From assembly GCA_022496185.1 (NCBI GenBank), contig WTXG01000059.1, forward strand, positions 109,501-173,500: a stretch of DNA of 64,000 nt. Direction: 5' to 3'. A model generated the notes under the pieces. The model worked only from the letters and a program-made list of their open reading frames with translations, was not told where the DNA came from and ran no database searches. Every line of letters starts with the position of its first letter. Position 1 is the first letter of the stretch. Made by a program: the position numbers and the translations under genes. Source of the DNA: Multifurca ochricompacta (lineage: Eukaryota; Basidiomycota; Agaricomycetes; Russulales; Russulaceae). This document shows, piece by piece, positions 22,070 to 33,985 of this stretch.

Positions 22070-22660
22070 TTACAGGTTTTAAGGTAGCCCGTGTATGCTG
22101 TAGAAATGTTAAAAAGATGCGGGCTCTTCCATGGAAGTAGGCATGGAAAGCGGGTTTGCCCCGGAGGGGGTGGATGTTGAGTTCATGGCGCAGAGCGGCG
22201 TGGGATGAGCAATGGAAAAGGACATGTTCTATGGAATGCAGTGATGTGGCGTCACGTGGGCATGTAAGTTCATCCCGGGGGGGTTTTGGCCGAAATCGTA
22301 TTGTGTAGTCACTTACGAACGCATGACCGACGGCCCACCTTAGGGCCGTGGAGGCCGTGTGTTATGAGTTGAGTGGGTCCCTATCGTTTTTGCCACCAGT
22401 GGTAGTTGCAGCAAGAAGAGAGGGTGGTTTTTCCCGCTGGGTGCGTCTGTGATGGTGTGGGTGCGGATGAAGGTGTGGTCTTGTGGACGTTTTCTCCTAT
22501 CAGCGAGCCAGTCTGTGGCCCAGTTTTTATAGGCGTGTTTGCGTGCCTCCTACGGCAGTACACCGCTATGAAGATTTCATGTAACCTCGAAAGGGGGGTC
22601 GACTCTATTTTGTGCAGGGCTAGTTTGCGTGCCTCTTTCTGTGCTTTGGAGTCACGTATT
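22070..22660 (-). pseudogene. LINE (non-LTR retrotransposon) C-terminal relic
   Basis: Minus-strand reading gives a stretch typical of the end of a LINE polyprotein: ALRWAVGHAFVSDYTIRFRP, then a CCHC-like motif (CPRD ... HSIEHVLFHCSSHAALRHEL) after the RNase H region, and GRARIFLTFLQHTRAT. An upstream piece on the same strand (22381-22563) fits the RNase H-to-tail spacer. There are frame breaks. The reverse transcriptase is absent, as expected for a 5'-truncated copy. Confidence 0.6.
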
Positions 22661-22744
22661 TGAGAGACCCCACACCAGGTGAATGCTGAGTCCTGTATAG
22701 GTTTCAGTCAGTGCTTTCACAATGGGTGGTCATACATCATATAC

Positions 22745-23107
22745 CATAAAATAAAGTATCCGCAGTGTTCAAAGGACCCAGAGGTGCGACAATGAACATC
22801 CAATATGCCCTTACTGAACCCCTTTCCACTGAAATTTATAAGATGGATGTTCCATTGCGAAAATAAAACGGCATTTCTACAAAATTTACTCAGCTAATTC
22901 ATTTACACTTTTTAGATCGCAGAAGGACTCCTTTCGCGGGGTGCGCGGAGGTACTTGGACTGGGCCATGAGCTTCACAAAGAAACAACTTCAAGACAATG
23001 ACCCCTATGAGCTTAGGCGATGACGTTACATCCTTTTGATAGCTGGGACTTGGAGACTCGTCCCAGCTCCTGGAACAGACCACATAACAAGGCTGAATTA
23101 CACAGAC
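22745..23107 (+). repeat. Repeat R, copy 2 left part
   Basis: Close match to 14648-14993 of copy 1 (for example the shared GTATCCGCAGTGTT and AAAGGACCCAGAGGTGCGAC). It ends in CAGAC at 23103-23107, the target-site duplication of Gypsy-A. The continuation of this same copy resumes at 48476 after the 25.4 kb insertion. Confidence 0.85.
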
Positions 23108-23520
23108 TGTTACGGTTGACCTGCTTAGCGTATAGAGTTTGATGTCAGATGATCAGTCTGACATAGTTCAGGTGGTGAGATGACTGCTAAGCGTGCTAGG
23201 CGAAGCAGAGAAAAGATATGATATTCTGGAGGTTACAATTCTAGGGGAAACAAGAGATTGAGACTAAGGGTACTATGAAAGAAAATGGGGGTTTAAATAG
23301 GTACGAGACTTGAGCAAGGCTGACATGGGGAGCGAGGCTGACATGGGGGGGGGCGACCTATGGAATATGTTGTTGGGTCTTAGATAGAATGTGTAGGAGC
23401 GAGGCGGTTTATTATGATTAGGAACTAAATGAAATTAAGCGAATGAAATTAAGCGATGATTTTTGAGATAATCTTGTGAATAGTTTGGTTGTTAAGCCGT
23501 AATATCGTTGAGTCATAACA
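23108..23520 (-). repeat. Gypsy-A 3' LTR
   Basis: 413 bases. Preceded (minus strand) by the purine tract AACCGGGGGTGA, the expected plus-strand primer. On the minus strand it holds TATTTAAA as TATA box and, about 25 bases later, TTAGTCTCAATCT (23255-23267), the presumed start of the transcript. Confidence 0.9.
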
Positions 23521-23575
23521 TCACCCCCGGTTAATGTCAAGAGGCACCGATGAACCAGTTAGAATGCAGGGCCAG

Positions 23576-25713
23576 TTACGGAGGGGCGTGCCCATGGAGG
23601 AATACGTATTGTGAGAGGAGAAGGAGAGGGGTCATCAAGGATACCATGTTTGGTGAGAATATGTGCAGGAAGTGAAGAGGACAGGGATGGCGGCAAGGAG
23701 GCAAGATATTGTCCAATGAGATCGTCAGCGTGAATATAATGGTAGTCAACCCATTCATTGTCACTAGAGGGAAAACCCTTCCATCAAACCAAAAATTGGA
23801 GGTGACCTGTGCAACCAGCGCGTCGGTGACTGATGATGTGATCGACCTCGACTTCTTCGACGCCATTGACAAGGACCGGCGGAGGGTGGTGGGGTGATGG
23901 ACCATGTGCTTGGGTAGTGATGTAGGGCGAGAGTAAGGAGGTGTGAAAGACGTCATGTATCCACAAAGAGGGTGGTAAATCGAGCTTGAAAGCCATGGGG
24001 GAGATAATGCGAGTAATTGTGAACGGGCCATGACGCCACGGGGCAAGCTTCTGCGAGGGGAAGAGCGAGGAGATGTTCTTACCCTCGAGCCAGACCTTGT
24101 TGTTAACTGCAAATACTGGAGTGATTTGGGTCATGTCGGCGAGGACACGGGTGGCGATTCGGCGAGCAGAGATGATTGCAGAGAGACGTTCTGTTAATGA
24201 GGGTATTGGGGACGAGACACGAGAGGTAGGGGGACGAGGTCGGAAGCCTAACAGTAATTCATGTGGACTGAGTTTTGTGCCATTGTGTCGCCATCTGTTG
24301 TGTACGAACTCAGCCATAGGGAGTAGGGGAGCCCAGGTGTGGGGGTTGCCAAAGGTCCAATGGCGGAGGTATTGTTCAACCCAGCGATTCATGCGTTCCG
24401 ATTGGCCGTCCGTTTGTGGATGAAAAGCAGTGCTAGTATTCTGTGATATAGAGAGTAATGCGCAGAGTTTGGAAACAAACTTAGAGGTGAAGCGAGGGTC
24501 CCGATCGGATATGATGTGTTTGGGGATGCCAAAGAGGGGAAAGAGATGTTTGAAGTAGAGAGAGGCGACCTGAGTCCCAGTGATCATTGTCGAGCATGGG
24601 ATGAACTTGGCAGACTTGGAGCACCCCTGATCAACAATAGTCAGGATAGCATTGTGCCCCTGCGACACGGGGAGGTCAGTAATGAGATCGAGGGAGATAT
24701 ACTGAAAGGGTCCATCGGAAGCCAGAGTGTCGAAAGAGAAGAGGGGAACATCAGTTTTTCGGCGGGGCTTTGATGCTTGACATTCGTGACATCCTTTGAC
24801 ATAGTCAGTCACGAATTGTTGCAGGTTTGGGCCAGTGTAGATTTCAGAGACTAGATCCCACGTATTCCGTCGCCCAGGGTGACCAGCAAGTGGGTGATCA
24901 TGGAATTGCTTGACAATCTCGCAATAGGAATCTGGGTCTTCTTGAAGTTGAATTACTGCGAGGGACCAGTTCTCATCCGGCAGGAGAATCTCTTGGTCGT
25001 TATCTCCTTTACCATCATCGTAATCCGGCCAGCGGGATAGTAGATCTGCAATTATATTGTGTTTACCCTGAATAGGTTTTATTACGAAGTTATATTCCAT
25101 GAGATTGAGATGCCATCAGGCCTGTCGTCTATTAAGTTTTTGAGGTTTTTGGAAGTACTGTAAATTATGGTGATCTGAGAAGACGGTTAATTTATGAGGG
25201 GAACCCATCAAGTATTGTCGCCATTCTTGTAAAGGAAGCCAAATTGCGAACAACTCTCTGTCGTAAATATCCCAGTTGCATTGTGTTTGATTGAGGGATT
25301 TGGAAAGGAATGCAACCGGGTGTAGTCGCCCTACGTCATCTTGTTGGGATAGTTCAGCCCCTATCGCGTATCCTGAGGCATCAGTTGTGACAAAGAAGGG
25401 GAGGTCGAGACGGGGCTGTCGAAGGACGGGGGCACTACTAAACGCCTTCTTTAGACCTTGGAAGGCGTCTTCTTCCTTGTTGGTCCATGTCCATGGGACT
25501 AGAAGCTTTGTGAGGTTGATGAGTGGTCTGGTGAGTTGTGAATATCCTTTGATGAAGCGGCGATAATAGTTACCGAATCCTAGATAACTGCGGACTTGTT
25601 TTACTGTCTTGGGGGTCGGCCAATCTAGAAGACCATTTACTTTCGCTGGATCCATGTGGATAATGCCATGTTCAAGGATAACGCCCAAGTAATCGACTTT
25701 TGTTGTGTGGAAT
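23576..25713 (-). pseudogene. Gypsy-A pol 3' half: RT end, RNase H, integrase, chromodomain
   Basis: Minus-strand reading starts with YLGVILEHGIIHMDPAKVNG (end of RT), then RNase H (FFVTTDASGYAIGAELSQQD, WDIYDRELFAIW), an in-frame TGA at 25116-25118 before WHLNLMEYNF, the zinc-binding integrase start (HDHPLAGHPGRR ... CHECQASK), the DDE core (SDRDPRFTSKFVSKL, STAFHPQTDGQSERMNRW) and a GPF motif (LAPWRHGPFTI). The end resembles a chromodomain (EEVEVDHIISHRR then, after a frame change near 23805, FLV..WFDG). Confidence 0.88.
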
Positions 25714-26879
25714 TGTTACAACCCCACTCTTTTCCCTGACCCTTCCTTGATGCCATACCCACTCCTGACCTCTGCCTTCTGCACATATGACCCTTGCCTC
25801 TATAACTCTACTGCCTGATGCCTGTGGCTTGTATGCCCAGGACCCCACCCTGATGCCTGTGACATGATGCTCTCAGGACCCCTTACCCTTGATACCTGCA
25901 CCTGACTCACTGATAGTTCAGCTACTGTGCTGATGGCTGCATTCCCCTTTCCCCTGATGCTTGGCCTCTGTTTTGGCCAGCATCTGTACCCTGTCCCTGT
26001 GGCTGACACCCATAGGATCTCTGACACTGTCCCTGCCAAACCTGACTCTGAATACAAGACGACTTTGGCTTGCATTTGCCCCTCCAGGCCACATGACCTG
26101 TAGGCACATGACCTATCATGTGACCCTTGACCATGTGACCTCTTTGACCATGTGATCTTGGGCTTTGATCATGACCCCTTAGATCATCTGACCCATCAAT
26201 CACTTGACCCTCTTCTCTGACTCCTGTGGGAGTATTCCCACACTGATAGGACTCCTGTGGGGCTGCCCCACATGACTATGCTTCTGATAAGGCTTATCCT
26301 TATCATGGACTATATTTAACATCTTAGCTACTATTGGATGATAAGGACTTGATTATCTACAGTACCAGATCTCTGATACAGTACTTAAGACCCTGTAGAC
26401 AGTCAGTAGAACCCCAGACTTGACATCTTGTACCTTCAGCCTAGATATCTCTGATTCGGAAATCTACTGCATCCTTTGCCCCTTCACATCTTTGATCTCC
26501 CTGAAGGGACCCCATTGCCTCTGGCAATGGGTGTGCACCTTTCCCTTTGAACCTGTCCCCTTCCCCTTCATTCCCTTTGGCTTTAGTCTGCTTGGTGTGC
26601 TTCTAGCACTGCAGCTAAGCCTGATTCCAGCTTAACAGTCAGAGGGGATTAGCTCCCTTTGACTGACTCTTCCCGTCTCCCTCAGCACCTGGTTATGGTG
26701 CAGATCCTCTCCCTTCTGATGCTAAGAAGGCCTGGTGCAGCTTGCCAGGCTGTGCCGGGCTTGTCACGAGCCCAGAGGTACTGTCCCGGGAGTACAGAGC
26801 CCACTCCCGCAGCCGAGGCCCTGAACGGATCCCGCGGACCCGTGCACGTCGCACAGGAAACGCCCTGCCGAGCGTTACA
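25714..26879. mobile_element. Solo LTR inside Gypsy-A pol
   Basis: 1166 bases beginning TGTTACA and ending CGTTACA, flanked by the perfect 5-bp duplication GGAAT (25709-25713 and 26880-26884). Removing it restores the RT frame (KCIF joined to HTTKVDYLGV). It has no coding capacity of its own. CT-rich with many CCTGA/TGACC repeats at 25740-26230. Its internal element is not in this window, so family and orientation are unknown. Confidence 0.85.
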
Positions 26880-28095
26880 GGAATATGCATTTTGACGGTT
26901 TCAGGTAGAGATCGTTGTCTGAGAGGATTTGTAGAACGCGGGTTATGCATTTTTGGTGGAAAGAAATATCGTTTGAGGTAGCGATAAGGATATCGTCCAT
27001 ATATATTACAAGCCATCCTTCGTCGAGCTCTTTTCGAAAGATCGCATTCATCATCGTTTGGAAAGTTGTGGGGGAATTTGTCAGTCTGAAGTACATTACC
27101 AGGGGTTCAAAGAGGCCTTTATTTGTTTTGAAAGCAGCTTTCCACTGATCGCCTTCTTTGATGCAGATGTTATTGTAACCCCATCGTATGTCGAATTTGG
27201 TGAATAGTGCAGCGTTTTGGACTTTTGCGATCAGTTCATCGATGAGGGGTAATGGGTAGGTGTTGCGGAGGGTGTGTTCGTTGAGCTTGCGATAGTCTTG
27301 TACCGGTTGAAGTTTACCGTCCTTTTTCTTGACGAAGAAGAAGGGGGAAGTGTATTGTGATTTTGACTCACGAATGTATCCCTTGGCGAGGTGTTCATGG
27401 AGGAATTCTTCGAGTGCCAATTGTTCTTTTGGATTGAGGGGATATATTTTACAGTCCAGGGTGTTTGGCGCATCAGATTTAAGGTCGATCGCGTGATCCC
27501 ACTGGTGTGCCTCTGGGAAGCGAAGGGCTTTGTCCTCTGAGAAGACTTTGGTGAACTGCTGGTATTGTGACGGTATAGCAAGATCCGGGGGCTGTTGTGT
27601 TGTGAGTTCTGTGGATGGGGATATGTGCATGATGAGTTCTTCCCCTGGTAGGAGTCCTAGAGAAGCGGCTGTGGGCATGTGATGTTTTTGTCTTCGCGGG
27701 AGGATATGTACGGCCTCTTGGACGGTTGCCTGAAGCCAATTGATGGTTGGTGTAGTTCGCGCAAGCCAGGGATAGCCTAGGATAAGATTTTCTTTACCAA
27801 GATCTGCGACAAAGAAGTCAAGGAGGTGGATGGATGAGCCAGTTTGAACTGTGCAAGGAAGATAGTGAGTGATTTGACCGGCGGCATTTGCAGATCCATC
27901 GGCATTGGAGAGGGATTTTGGTATTTGTAGCGGGCAGGTAAGCAAGTTGTGTATAGAGATGAAACATTTGTTGACGAAATTTTCAGTCACGCCACTGTCA
28001 ACGAGCGCGGAGACGGTCCCAATAGTAGAAAAGTTGGTTTGTATTGAAAGAGACTTCAGTACAAATCGATCTACGATAGCCCTCAGGGTGGGACA
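26880..28095 (-). pseudogene. Gypsy-A pol 5' half: protease and reverse transcriptase
   Basis: Minus strand: retropepsin motif SALVDSGVTENFVNK, a LILGYPWLA motif, then RT with YPLNPKEQLALEEFL, SPFFFVKKKDGKLQPVQDYR, FDIRWGYNNICIKEGD and the catalytic VIYMDDILIA. The pol frame is -1 relative to gag around 28090. Interrupted at 26880 by the solo LTR. Confidence 0.9.
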
Positions 28096-28787
28096 ACCCC
28101 TCAGGCTGTTACAAAATCTGAATCAGCAGCGAGTAGGGTTTGTACCTGGTCTTCCTGTTCTTTGGTTAACCCTTTAATCATAGCGACGATGGCAGCAACA
28201 TCAGGTTGTGTATCCGTGGGCACCTTCGAAGTTCTTTGGGTTGTATTTTGAGCTGTAGGGACAATTACCTGGGAGTCAACTGTTGTTGCAGTTGCGACGC
28301 GAGGCTTCTTCTGAGGGCAGTCATGAGATAGGTGTCCCTTCTGCATGCAATAGAAACACAATCCTTCGCGTTTGCAGCGTTCTTTGTCGTCGTCGGTAAC
28401 TGCACGTCGAATGGTGTTAGCATCCGTATTGTCATGGTCTCATCGTGATTGTTGGGTTTGACTGTTTATAGGTCGACGCCAGAATGGCTGGTCATTAGTT
28501 GGACGTGCTGTCTTGCTGCGGAGACCTTGGACAATAATGAAATTCCGTTGTTGAGTTTGTGCTGCCTTTTGCCATTGCTCCAGTGTCATCGGGGAGTGTT
28601 GTTCAACACATTTTTCTGCTAAGTGGCCCTGTAGTCCCCAGGCGAAGAGACGCATCGTACTAGGGTCGTCGGGGTGGAGGCCAGCTCGTTGAATTAAGAT
28701 GTTGAAGGAGGCGATGAATTCGTCAATGTGTCCATCCTTCATCTGTAATTTCTGTACTGATTCATATGCTTGTTCCCTCATTGTGAA
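28096..28787 (-). pseudogene. Gypsy-A gag C-terminal part with zinc knuckle
   Basis: Minus strand: VQKLQMKDGHIDEFIASFN and WGLQGHLAEKC (gag capsid), an in-frame TGA at 28440-28442, then CFYCMQKGHLSHDC, a CX2CX4HX4C zinc knuckle. Ends near 28095, where pol continues in the -1 frame. The upstream end is cut by H1 at 28788. Confidence 0.85.
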
Positions 28788-30000
28788 TAGTGATGTGCAT
28801 GGCTCGGCTCAAAGCCGTAAGCCGGCCGTTTCTGAGCCGGAAAAAGCCAGGCCGACATAGGCCGTGAAAATGGCTTCCAGCGGCCTACGGCTCAGGCTTT
28901 AGGTTTGGAAAGCCTGAAGCCACGGCTTAGGCCGCGGCTTTTGGTGGCTGAGTCACGCTTTCTATCCGGATTTTTGCAAACTGTTGAACCAGAATACCAG
29001 TACAGAGATAGCAACATAATTGTGATTGTGTTTAGATAAAACAATTGATGAGATAAAAACATGTCTCACATTAATTAAAATACTGAGTATATACATCTCA
29101 GATTGATCATGTGATTAAATCACATTGCAAGATAATACATTTGTTTACTTTAACTTAGTAGCTGATATAGTACATGTCCTGGATGCGCATTTTTTGGCAT
29201 CCCAGACTGATTGAAAACCATCCTGAGGGTGTCACGCGATTGCGCGTCTTGCAGAGTCGACCTTCTTAGACTTAGATAAGATAAGAAGGAGTTCGGACCG
29301 ATCTGACCCAGTCCACGCGATGCCAAGTAGTTGCTGCCCTACACATGGACACTGATAGATACACGCGGCCTTTGTTTGAGTAATACAATTCGATGATTTG
29401 ATTATAGAGTGATCTAAAGTAGTCTAGTATGTATTTTAGATAATGCCAGACTGGCAGAAACGATTGCGCGTTAATAAACAAGATGTGTCAGGGTACTTAG
29501 AAGAGTAAGCCACTGATAACTAATTAGATTTACATTGCACGCTCGATCGGCTTTGGTATTTCGTAGAATAGTACTAGAACTTATTTAAAGGTCTATTCTT
29601 GCTGGATTTTCACTCTTAGTTTCACCACGATCTCAACATCTTATCTTATCTACATAGCAAGCATGGGATAGAAGCACCTGTTACAAACACTTGTTATTGA
29701 TACAAGCTAAACTAAGACAATTTATGTTACATGAGTTAAATAGGAGACATAATATGGCAGAAGGCCAAAGCAGTGGCCAGGGGTTGATATAATGTAAACT
29801 ACAAGTCCTTCAGAAATGCAGAGTAAAAGCGATCAGAAGATCCAAACTAAAACTTGTAAAGCCGCGGCTTAGGCCTAAGCCGGGCCTAAGCCGGCCGGAA
29901 GCCGTCGCTACGGCCCAGGCTTGAGTTTTGACAAGCCTGAGCCGCTAAAAGCCGAGCCTAAGCCGCGGCTTCAGGCCGAGCCGGGGCCGTCACAACACTA
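28788..30000. mobile_element. H1: non-autonomous hAT-like element in Gypsy-A gag
   Basis: 1213 bases with 8-bp target duplication ATTGTGAA (28780-28787 and 30001-30008). Terminal inverted repeats start TAGTGATGTGC and TAGTGTTGTGA. Both ends are packed with AAGCC/GGCTT and CCGGCC motifs (28800-28950 and 29860-29995), probably transposase-binding subterminal repeats. There is no transposase. It carries a Gypsy-E-type LTR at 29175-29685. Confidence 0.85.
29175..29685 (+). repeat. Gypsy-E-type LTR inside H1
   Basis: Starts TGTCCTGGATGCGCAT and ends CACCTGTTACA, matching the LTRs of Gypsy-E at 55726 and 62339. It lacks about 140 bases after TATTTAAA compared with those. No matching 5-bp flank duplication is visible (GTACA and AACAC), so it may have been rearranged. 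Confidence 0.75.
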
Positions 30001-30449
30001 ATTGTGAAGTCGAAGAACGTATCAAGGAACCACCTCTCGATGATTGCCCAAGCGTCAGTATTCTGTGGAATGAGGCTACTGTCAATTTTTGCTCGCTTAA
30101 GGAAATCGATCGAGTTATTATAGAAGGCCTGGACCTGAGGACCTTCTAGTTGTTGCAGGAAGTAGAGACTCCTTTTCACCTTGTCGATGGCAACTTCGGA
30201 CCGGTCATTTAACTCGAGGAAAGAGTCAAACACTTTGAGGAAGTCTTCGGTCTTTGTGCGATCTCTGTTGAATCTAAGCGGGAACGACCCCTCAAGTCGC
30301 TCATATTTGGTTGTTGTTGGGGGTGCGGGTTGTGGTACAGTTGGGGCTCTAGATATAGCTCGTGTCGGTGATGTAAGAGGTTCTGGAAACGTGGTAGGCG
30401 CGGCAGTTACGCCAGCGAAAGCTGTGGCATAAGAAGTGTTGACAGTGAG
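30001..30449 (-). pseudogene. Gypsy-A gag middle part
   Basis: Minus strand: AFAGVTAAPTTFPEP, a Pro/Thr-rich linker, then YERLEGSFPLRFNRDRTKTE and LYFLQQLEGPQVQAFYNNS, a gag capsid region of the Tf1/sushi type. It is bordered on the right by the Copia-B duplication TCCCT at 30450-30454 and on the left by H1. Confidence 0.8.
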
Positions 30450-30454
30450 TCCCT

Positions 30455-30862
30455 TGTTGAGACGGACCCAAAGCCACCGGATCAACCCGAGTGGCATTAC
30501 CGCCATGCACGCTTGTGGCGTGCTTTGACTGATTGATAAAGGACAATCCACAAACGCTCTTTATTCTCTCTTGTGACTGTAGGACAATGGACTTAGATAG
30601 TATTGTTCTACAAACTAGGATTACACTCTCTTTTAGTATTTAAGGACATCCCTTCGTGTAGTTGTCACTTCAGTTTTAACCAACTAAACTGAAGTGAGTA
30701 TTACTTATCTTATCTCTTACCTTACTTAGTTAACGCGTTACATCACACAGTTATCGCTACTAAACTAGGTAAACATAATATTATGAGTTTTAACCAACTA
30801 AACTGAATTATCGCTACTAAACTAGGTAGCGCTTATCTAACTTGCTGCTGCTCAAATCGACA
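30455..30862 (+). repeat. Copia-B 5' LTR
   Basis: 408 bases, TG...CA. It contains the internal direct repeat TTTTAACCAACTAAACTGAA (two copies near 30675 and 30787). It differs from the 3' LTR at only a handful of positions, mostly G/A or C/T. Confidence 0.9.
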
Positions 30863-30877
30863 GGTTATGGGCCCTGG
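30863..30877 (+). other. Copia-B primer-binding site, initiator-tRNA anticodon region
   Basis: GGTTATGGGCCCTGG directly follows the 5' LTR. Its complement resembles the anticodon stem-loop of initiator tRNA-Met (CAT anticodon flanked by GGGC and AACC), the half-tRNA priming known for Copia-type elements. This is from general knowledge of the tRNA; no tRNA gene is in the window to compare. Confidence 0.55.
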
Positions 30878-31300
30878 CCGTATCTAATCTAATCCAGAAG
30901 AAGATCCACCCAAGATTACACAAGCTCCCTTCCCCTCTACACGCACTGTTTTTCTCTCACTCAAAAGGCAAGCCTCTGTTCCATGTCTATCATGATCTCA
31001 TCTAGTGTTTAAAGGTCTGGTCCAGTCCAGTTTTTTGACCATAATGGGACACAACCGGCAACCGCAACCGGTTGTTGGTTGCACCTTATGTCAGGTAACC
31101 GGACCGGACCACAAAAAGACCGAAAAATGGTCCTTTTCGGTCCGGTTGCTGGTCCACAACCGGTCCAAACCGGTCCTACAATATGAAAATTATGTAATAA
31201 GAATATAGTAGTGTAGTAATAGTCATATCATAATGAGAATGACATTTATCAAAGAGCATATGAAATGCTGACCCACATGCCAGAAAATAAATGGCAACAT

Positions 31301-31373
31301 CTAAGGAATTGAACCCAAGACCGCCGGGTATAAGCTCAGTCCGGTGCTCTAACCATTGAGCCACCCTGCCTCA
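31301..31373 (-). other. tRNA-like module (SINE-type A and B boxes)
   Basis: Minus strand has GTGGCTCAATGGTTAGAGC (A box) and, about 32 bases on, GGTTCAATTCC (B box). The D arm can pair (GCTC/GAGC) but acceptor and anticodon arms are poor, so it is a tRNA-derived polymerase III promoter relic rather than a working tRNA gene. Confidence 0.6.
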
Positions 31374-31419
31374 CTAGTAAAGACACACAATATATTATAT
31401 ATAGGGTTATGCAGAATTG

Positions 31420-31830
31420 ATTTTATCACTTGTATCTAATTAATTGTGAACACATTTTTGATCTTATCACTTAGATGTATATCCTAAGTATCTAATTAAT
31501 TGTGAACGCGTTTTTTATCACTTGTATTATCTAATAAACTGTGAACGTGTTTTTGATCTTATCACTTAGATGTATGTCCTAAGTATCTAATTAGTTGTGA
31601 ACGCATTTTTGATCTTATCACTTAGATGTATGTCCTAAGTGTCTAACTAATTGTGAATGCATTTTTGATCTTATCACTTAGATGTATATCCTAAGTATCT
31701 AATTAATTGTGAACGCGTTTTTTATCACTTGTATTATCTAAGTAACTGTGAATGTGTTTTGATCTTATCACTTAGATGTATGTCCTAAGTATCTAACGCG
31801 TTTTTGATTTTATCACTTGTGTTATCTATG
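31420..31830. repeat. Tandem repeats with ATCTTATCACTTAGATGTAT units
   Basis: About six irregular units of roughly 60-75 bases sharing ATCTTATCACTTAGATGTAT, CCTAAGTATCTAATTA and TGTGAACGCGTTTTT. An inverted copy follows at about 31898-31965. AT-rich, noncoding. Confidence 0.75.
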
Positions 31831-31979
31831 TGTAATCACAATTATGTCAGACTGCTATCCTGGAACGTCTGTACTAGTATCTTTGTTGAACCAATAGATA
31901 ATACAAGTGATAAGATCAAAACGCGTTCACAATTAATTAGATACTTAGGATATACATCTAATACAAGTTGTAACACTTT

Positions 31980-33380
31980 TTGCTCGGCGGTTACATCGGC
32001 CTGAAACGCTTGTCAGAATTTCTCCCACGGGTGCGGCTCTTGAATTCTAGTGTGGGCTACATTGGCCAGCCACCTCGTCTTCTCCGTCACCCATCGATTA
32101 ATTTTTGGTCCTCTTATTTGGCCCAACACATAGGACACTCTGGTTATCTCCTCTCTTATGATTGTCACTTGGTTATTCAGGAAGATGTGGAGTTCTATCT
32201 GAGTCCACTAATGCTTTGCCTTTGCCCGGTTTCCGTCAAACAATGGGGGTGGTACCCCTTCAATTCATTCTCTGGTCGTCCCATCCTTGGGTGTCATGGT
32301 TACTAGTAAGTCAGTGCATCATTCTTCTGGGTCTTTAGCTGATTGCTGTCGTTGTCTAGGTTGGGGTTCAGGAAATGTGGTCATCATCTGGCGCTTTGGA
32401 AGCCGAACGACTTCTTTCCCAGCTCCCCAAAAAGCAACCTTGCGAACCATGTAAACGTATCGTATCTGTATGTTTTCTTTGCCTTATCATCACCCTCGTA
32501 CGTCCAGCTCGCTCCTATTCCACACTTCTTCCGGACAGTTCGACTCGCGTTCCTGCGCACTTACGTCGAAAATGTCCCATATACCCCCAAGAGCAAGCCC
32601 GACCGTCTGTATCGTACCTTATGGAAGAAGCCACTCGAATCAATATTGGCACCCATAGTTGTCCCTGACCCGAAAAGACATGTGTCCAGGTTCGCTCCTG
32701 CTGGTAGCGCTTCGAATGATGGTTGGAGGATGTGTTCGGTTTGGTGGGGTTCTGGAGGCATCAGGTGCATTGAGTTCGGTTTCGTTTTGGGGCTATTCTA
32801 ATAACTTCGTCCTGTCCTAGATTGTTAGGGCGGACGTGGTACCACGTCCCTTGGTAGAGGTCGACCGCGAGGCGTGTATGTCGGTAGGGGACCCAATATC
32901 CCCTGAAAGGTGCGTTCTCCTCTCATAATTCTAACCAGCGTGCGTTCCTTTTCAGCTTTGGGTCGACGTCGTCGGTTAGCCGGATAGGAAGGACAAATGG
33001 GAAGGAGGTCGTCACAGCTGCAAGATTCGTTTCAATGGATGTTTACTAAGGGTTCCTGGAGCAGTCTTGCTTCCAGTCGGGGTTCCAGCAAGAGTTCGGG
33101 ATTCGTGGGTTCGGCGTGGAGTGGGGTGCTATCGGTCGGGGAGTCGCTTGCAAGAAGGGCAAAGCAGTTTTGGTTCTCGGTAAGGCGCTCTCAATATCTA
33201 GCGCTACTGATCTGTCTGTTAAGTTTCAATCCGGAGATTGGTATTCAAGGGACGCGTCGTCTATCGGAGGGGTCTGTGGTTCTCGCGCCAAGTGAGACGT
33301 CGTTCGGGGATTCGGGAAAGGGGACGCGTCGTCGTCTCCTTGCGGGTTCAGTGAGTGTTTCTGATTCTAAGTTCTCTTAA
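31980..33380 (+). other. Unassigned cargo-like sequence inside H2
   Basis: Longer open frames on + (32343-32801, 152 residues; 32997-33380, 127 residues) with no recognised domain, different in base composition from the AT-rich flanks. They could be captured host sequence or the remains of an element. I cannot support a function. Confidence 0.3.
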
Positions 33381-33489
33381 GTCTGTTCTAATGTCAAGGT
33401 CGAGACTGTCAAGGATCAGTCAAGTCACAGTATCAAGGCAAACCACAGAGGGCCAGGATCGAGGCTCAAGGTCAAGGCTATCAAAAGCA

Positions 33490-33615
33490 AGTTGATTCAA
33501 GACTGTCAAAGCGAACTACAAGAGCCGCAGTTGACGTTCAAGAGGCCCACAAGAGCCATGGTCAACGTTCAAGAGGCCCACAAGAGCTGCGGTCAACATT
33601 CAAGAGGCCCACAAG
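33490..33615 (+). repeat. Short 32-33 base tandem repeat
   Basis: Three units of the form CAAGAGCCGCAGTTGACGTT followed by CAAGAGGCCCA, with small changes between copies. Noncoding. Confidence 0.65.
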
Positions 33616-33900
33616 TTACAAGAGGGGCACGCATGCAAGAAGCGAGTCGACGCAGTGCTTAAATACATGTACTCTAGTGTCTTGTAAGGTAGAATGCTCA
33701 GTCTAATAGCTAGCCATGTGAATCTCCACTGGAGATTAAGTAAATCTAAGTGTTGTTGCACCCACTCCAAAAGTGAATGAGTGTCAATCTCAGTCAGTCT
33801 AAGCAGTCCAAAAATCAGCATTCATGATACTGAGGATATACATCTAATAATACTCTGGACAACCATATATAATATATATTGTGTGGTTTTATTAGTGAGA

Positions 33901-33985
33901 CTGTGTGGCTCAGTGGTTGGAGTGGGAGTGTGTGTGTGTAGACATGGGTCTGACTGGAGGTCTTGGGTTCAATCCCCAATTTTGG
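33901..33985 (+). other. tRNA-like module, inverted partner
   Basis: Plus strand GTGGCTCAGTGGTTGGAG (A box) and GGTTCAATCCCC (B box). Similarity to the minus-strand module also covers the upstream TATATAATATAT..TTGTGTG block, so the two are arms of one long inverted repeat. The spacing between boxes has grown by a GT-repeat. Confidence 0.55.

Noticed and set aside
24073..24423. Plus-strand frames inside Gypsy-A pol
   Set aside because: Antisense to the integrase core; no independent evidence.
31301..31373. Functional tRNA gene
   Set aside because: A and B boxes are present but acceptor and anticodon stems do not pair; it lies in the arm of a transposon.
31420..31830. Regularly spaced repeats resembling a CRISPR array
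   Set aside because: Units are irregular, AT-rich and lack unique spacers, the genome is fungal and there are no cas genes.
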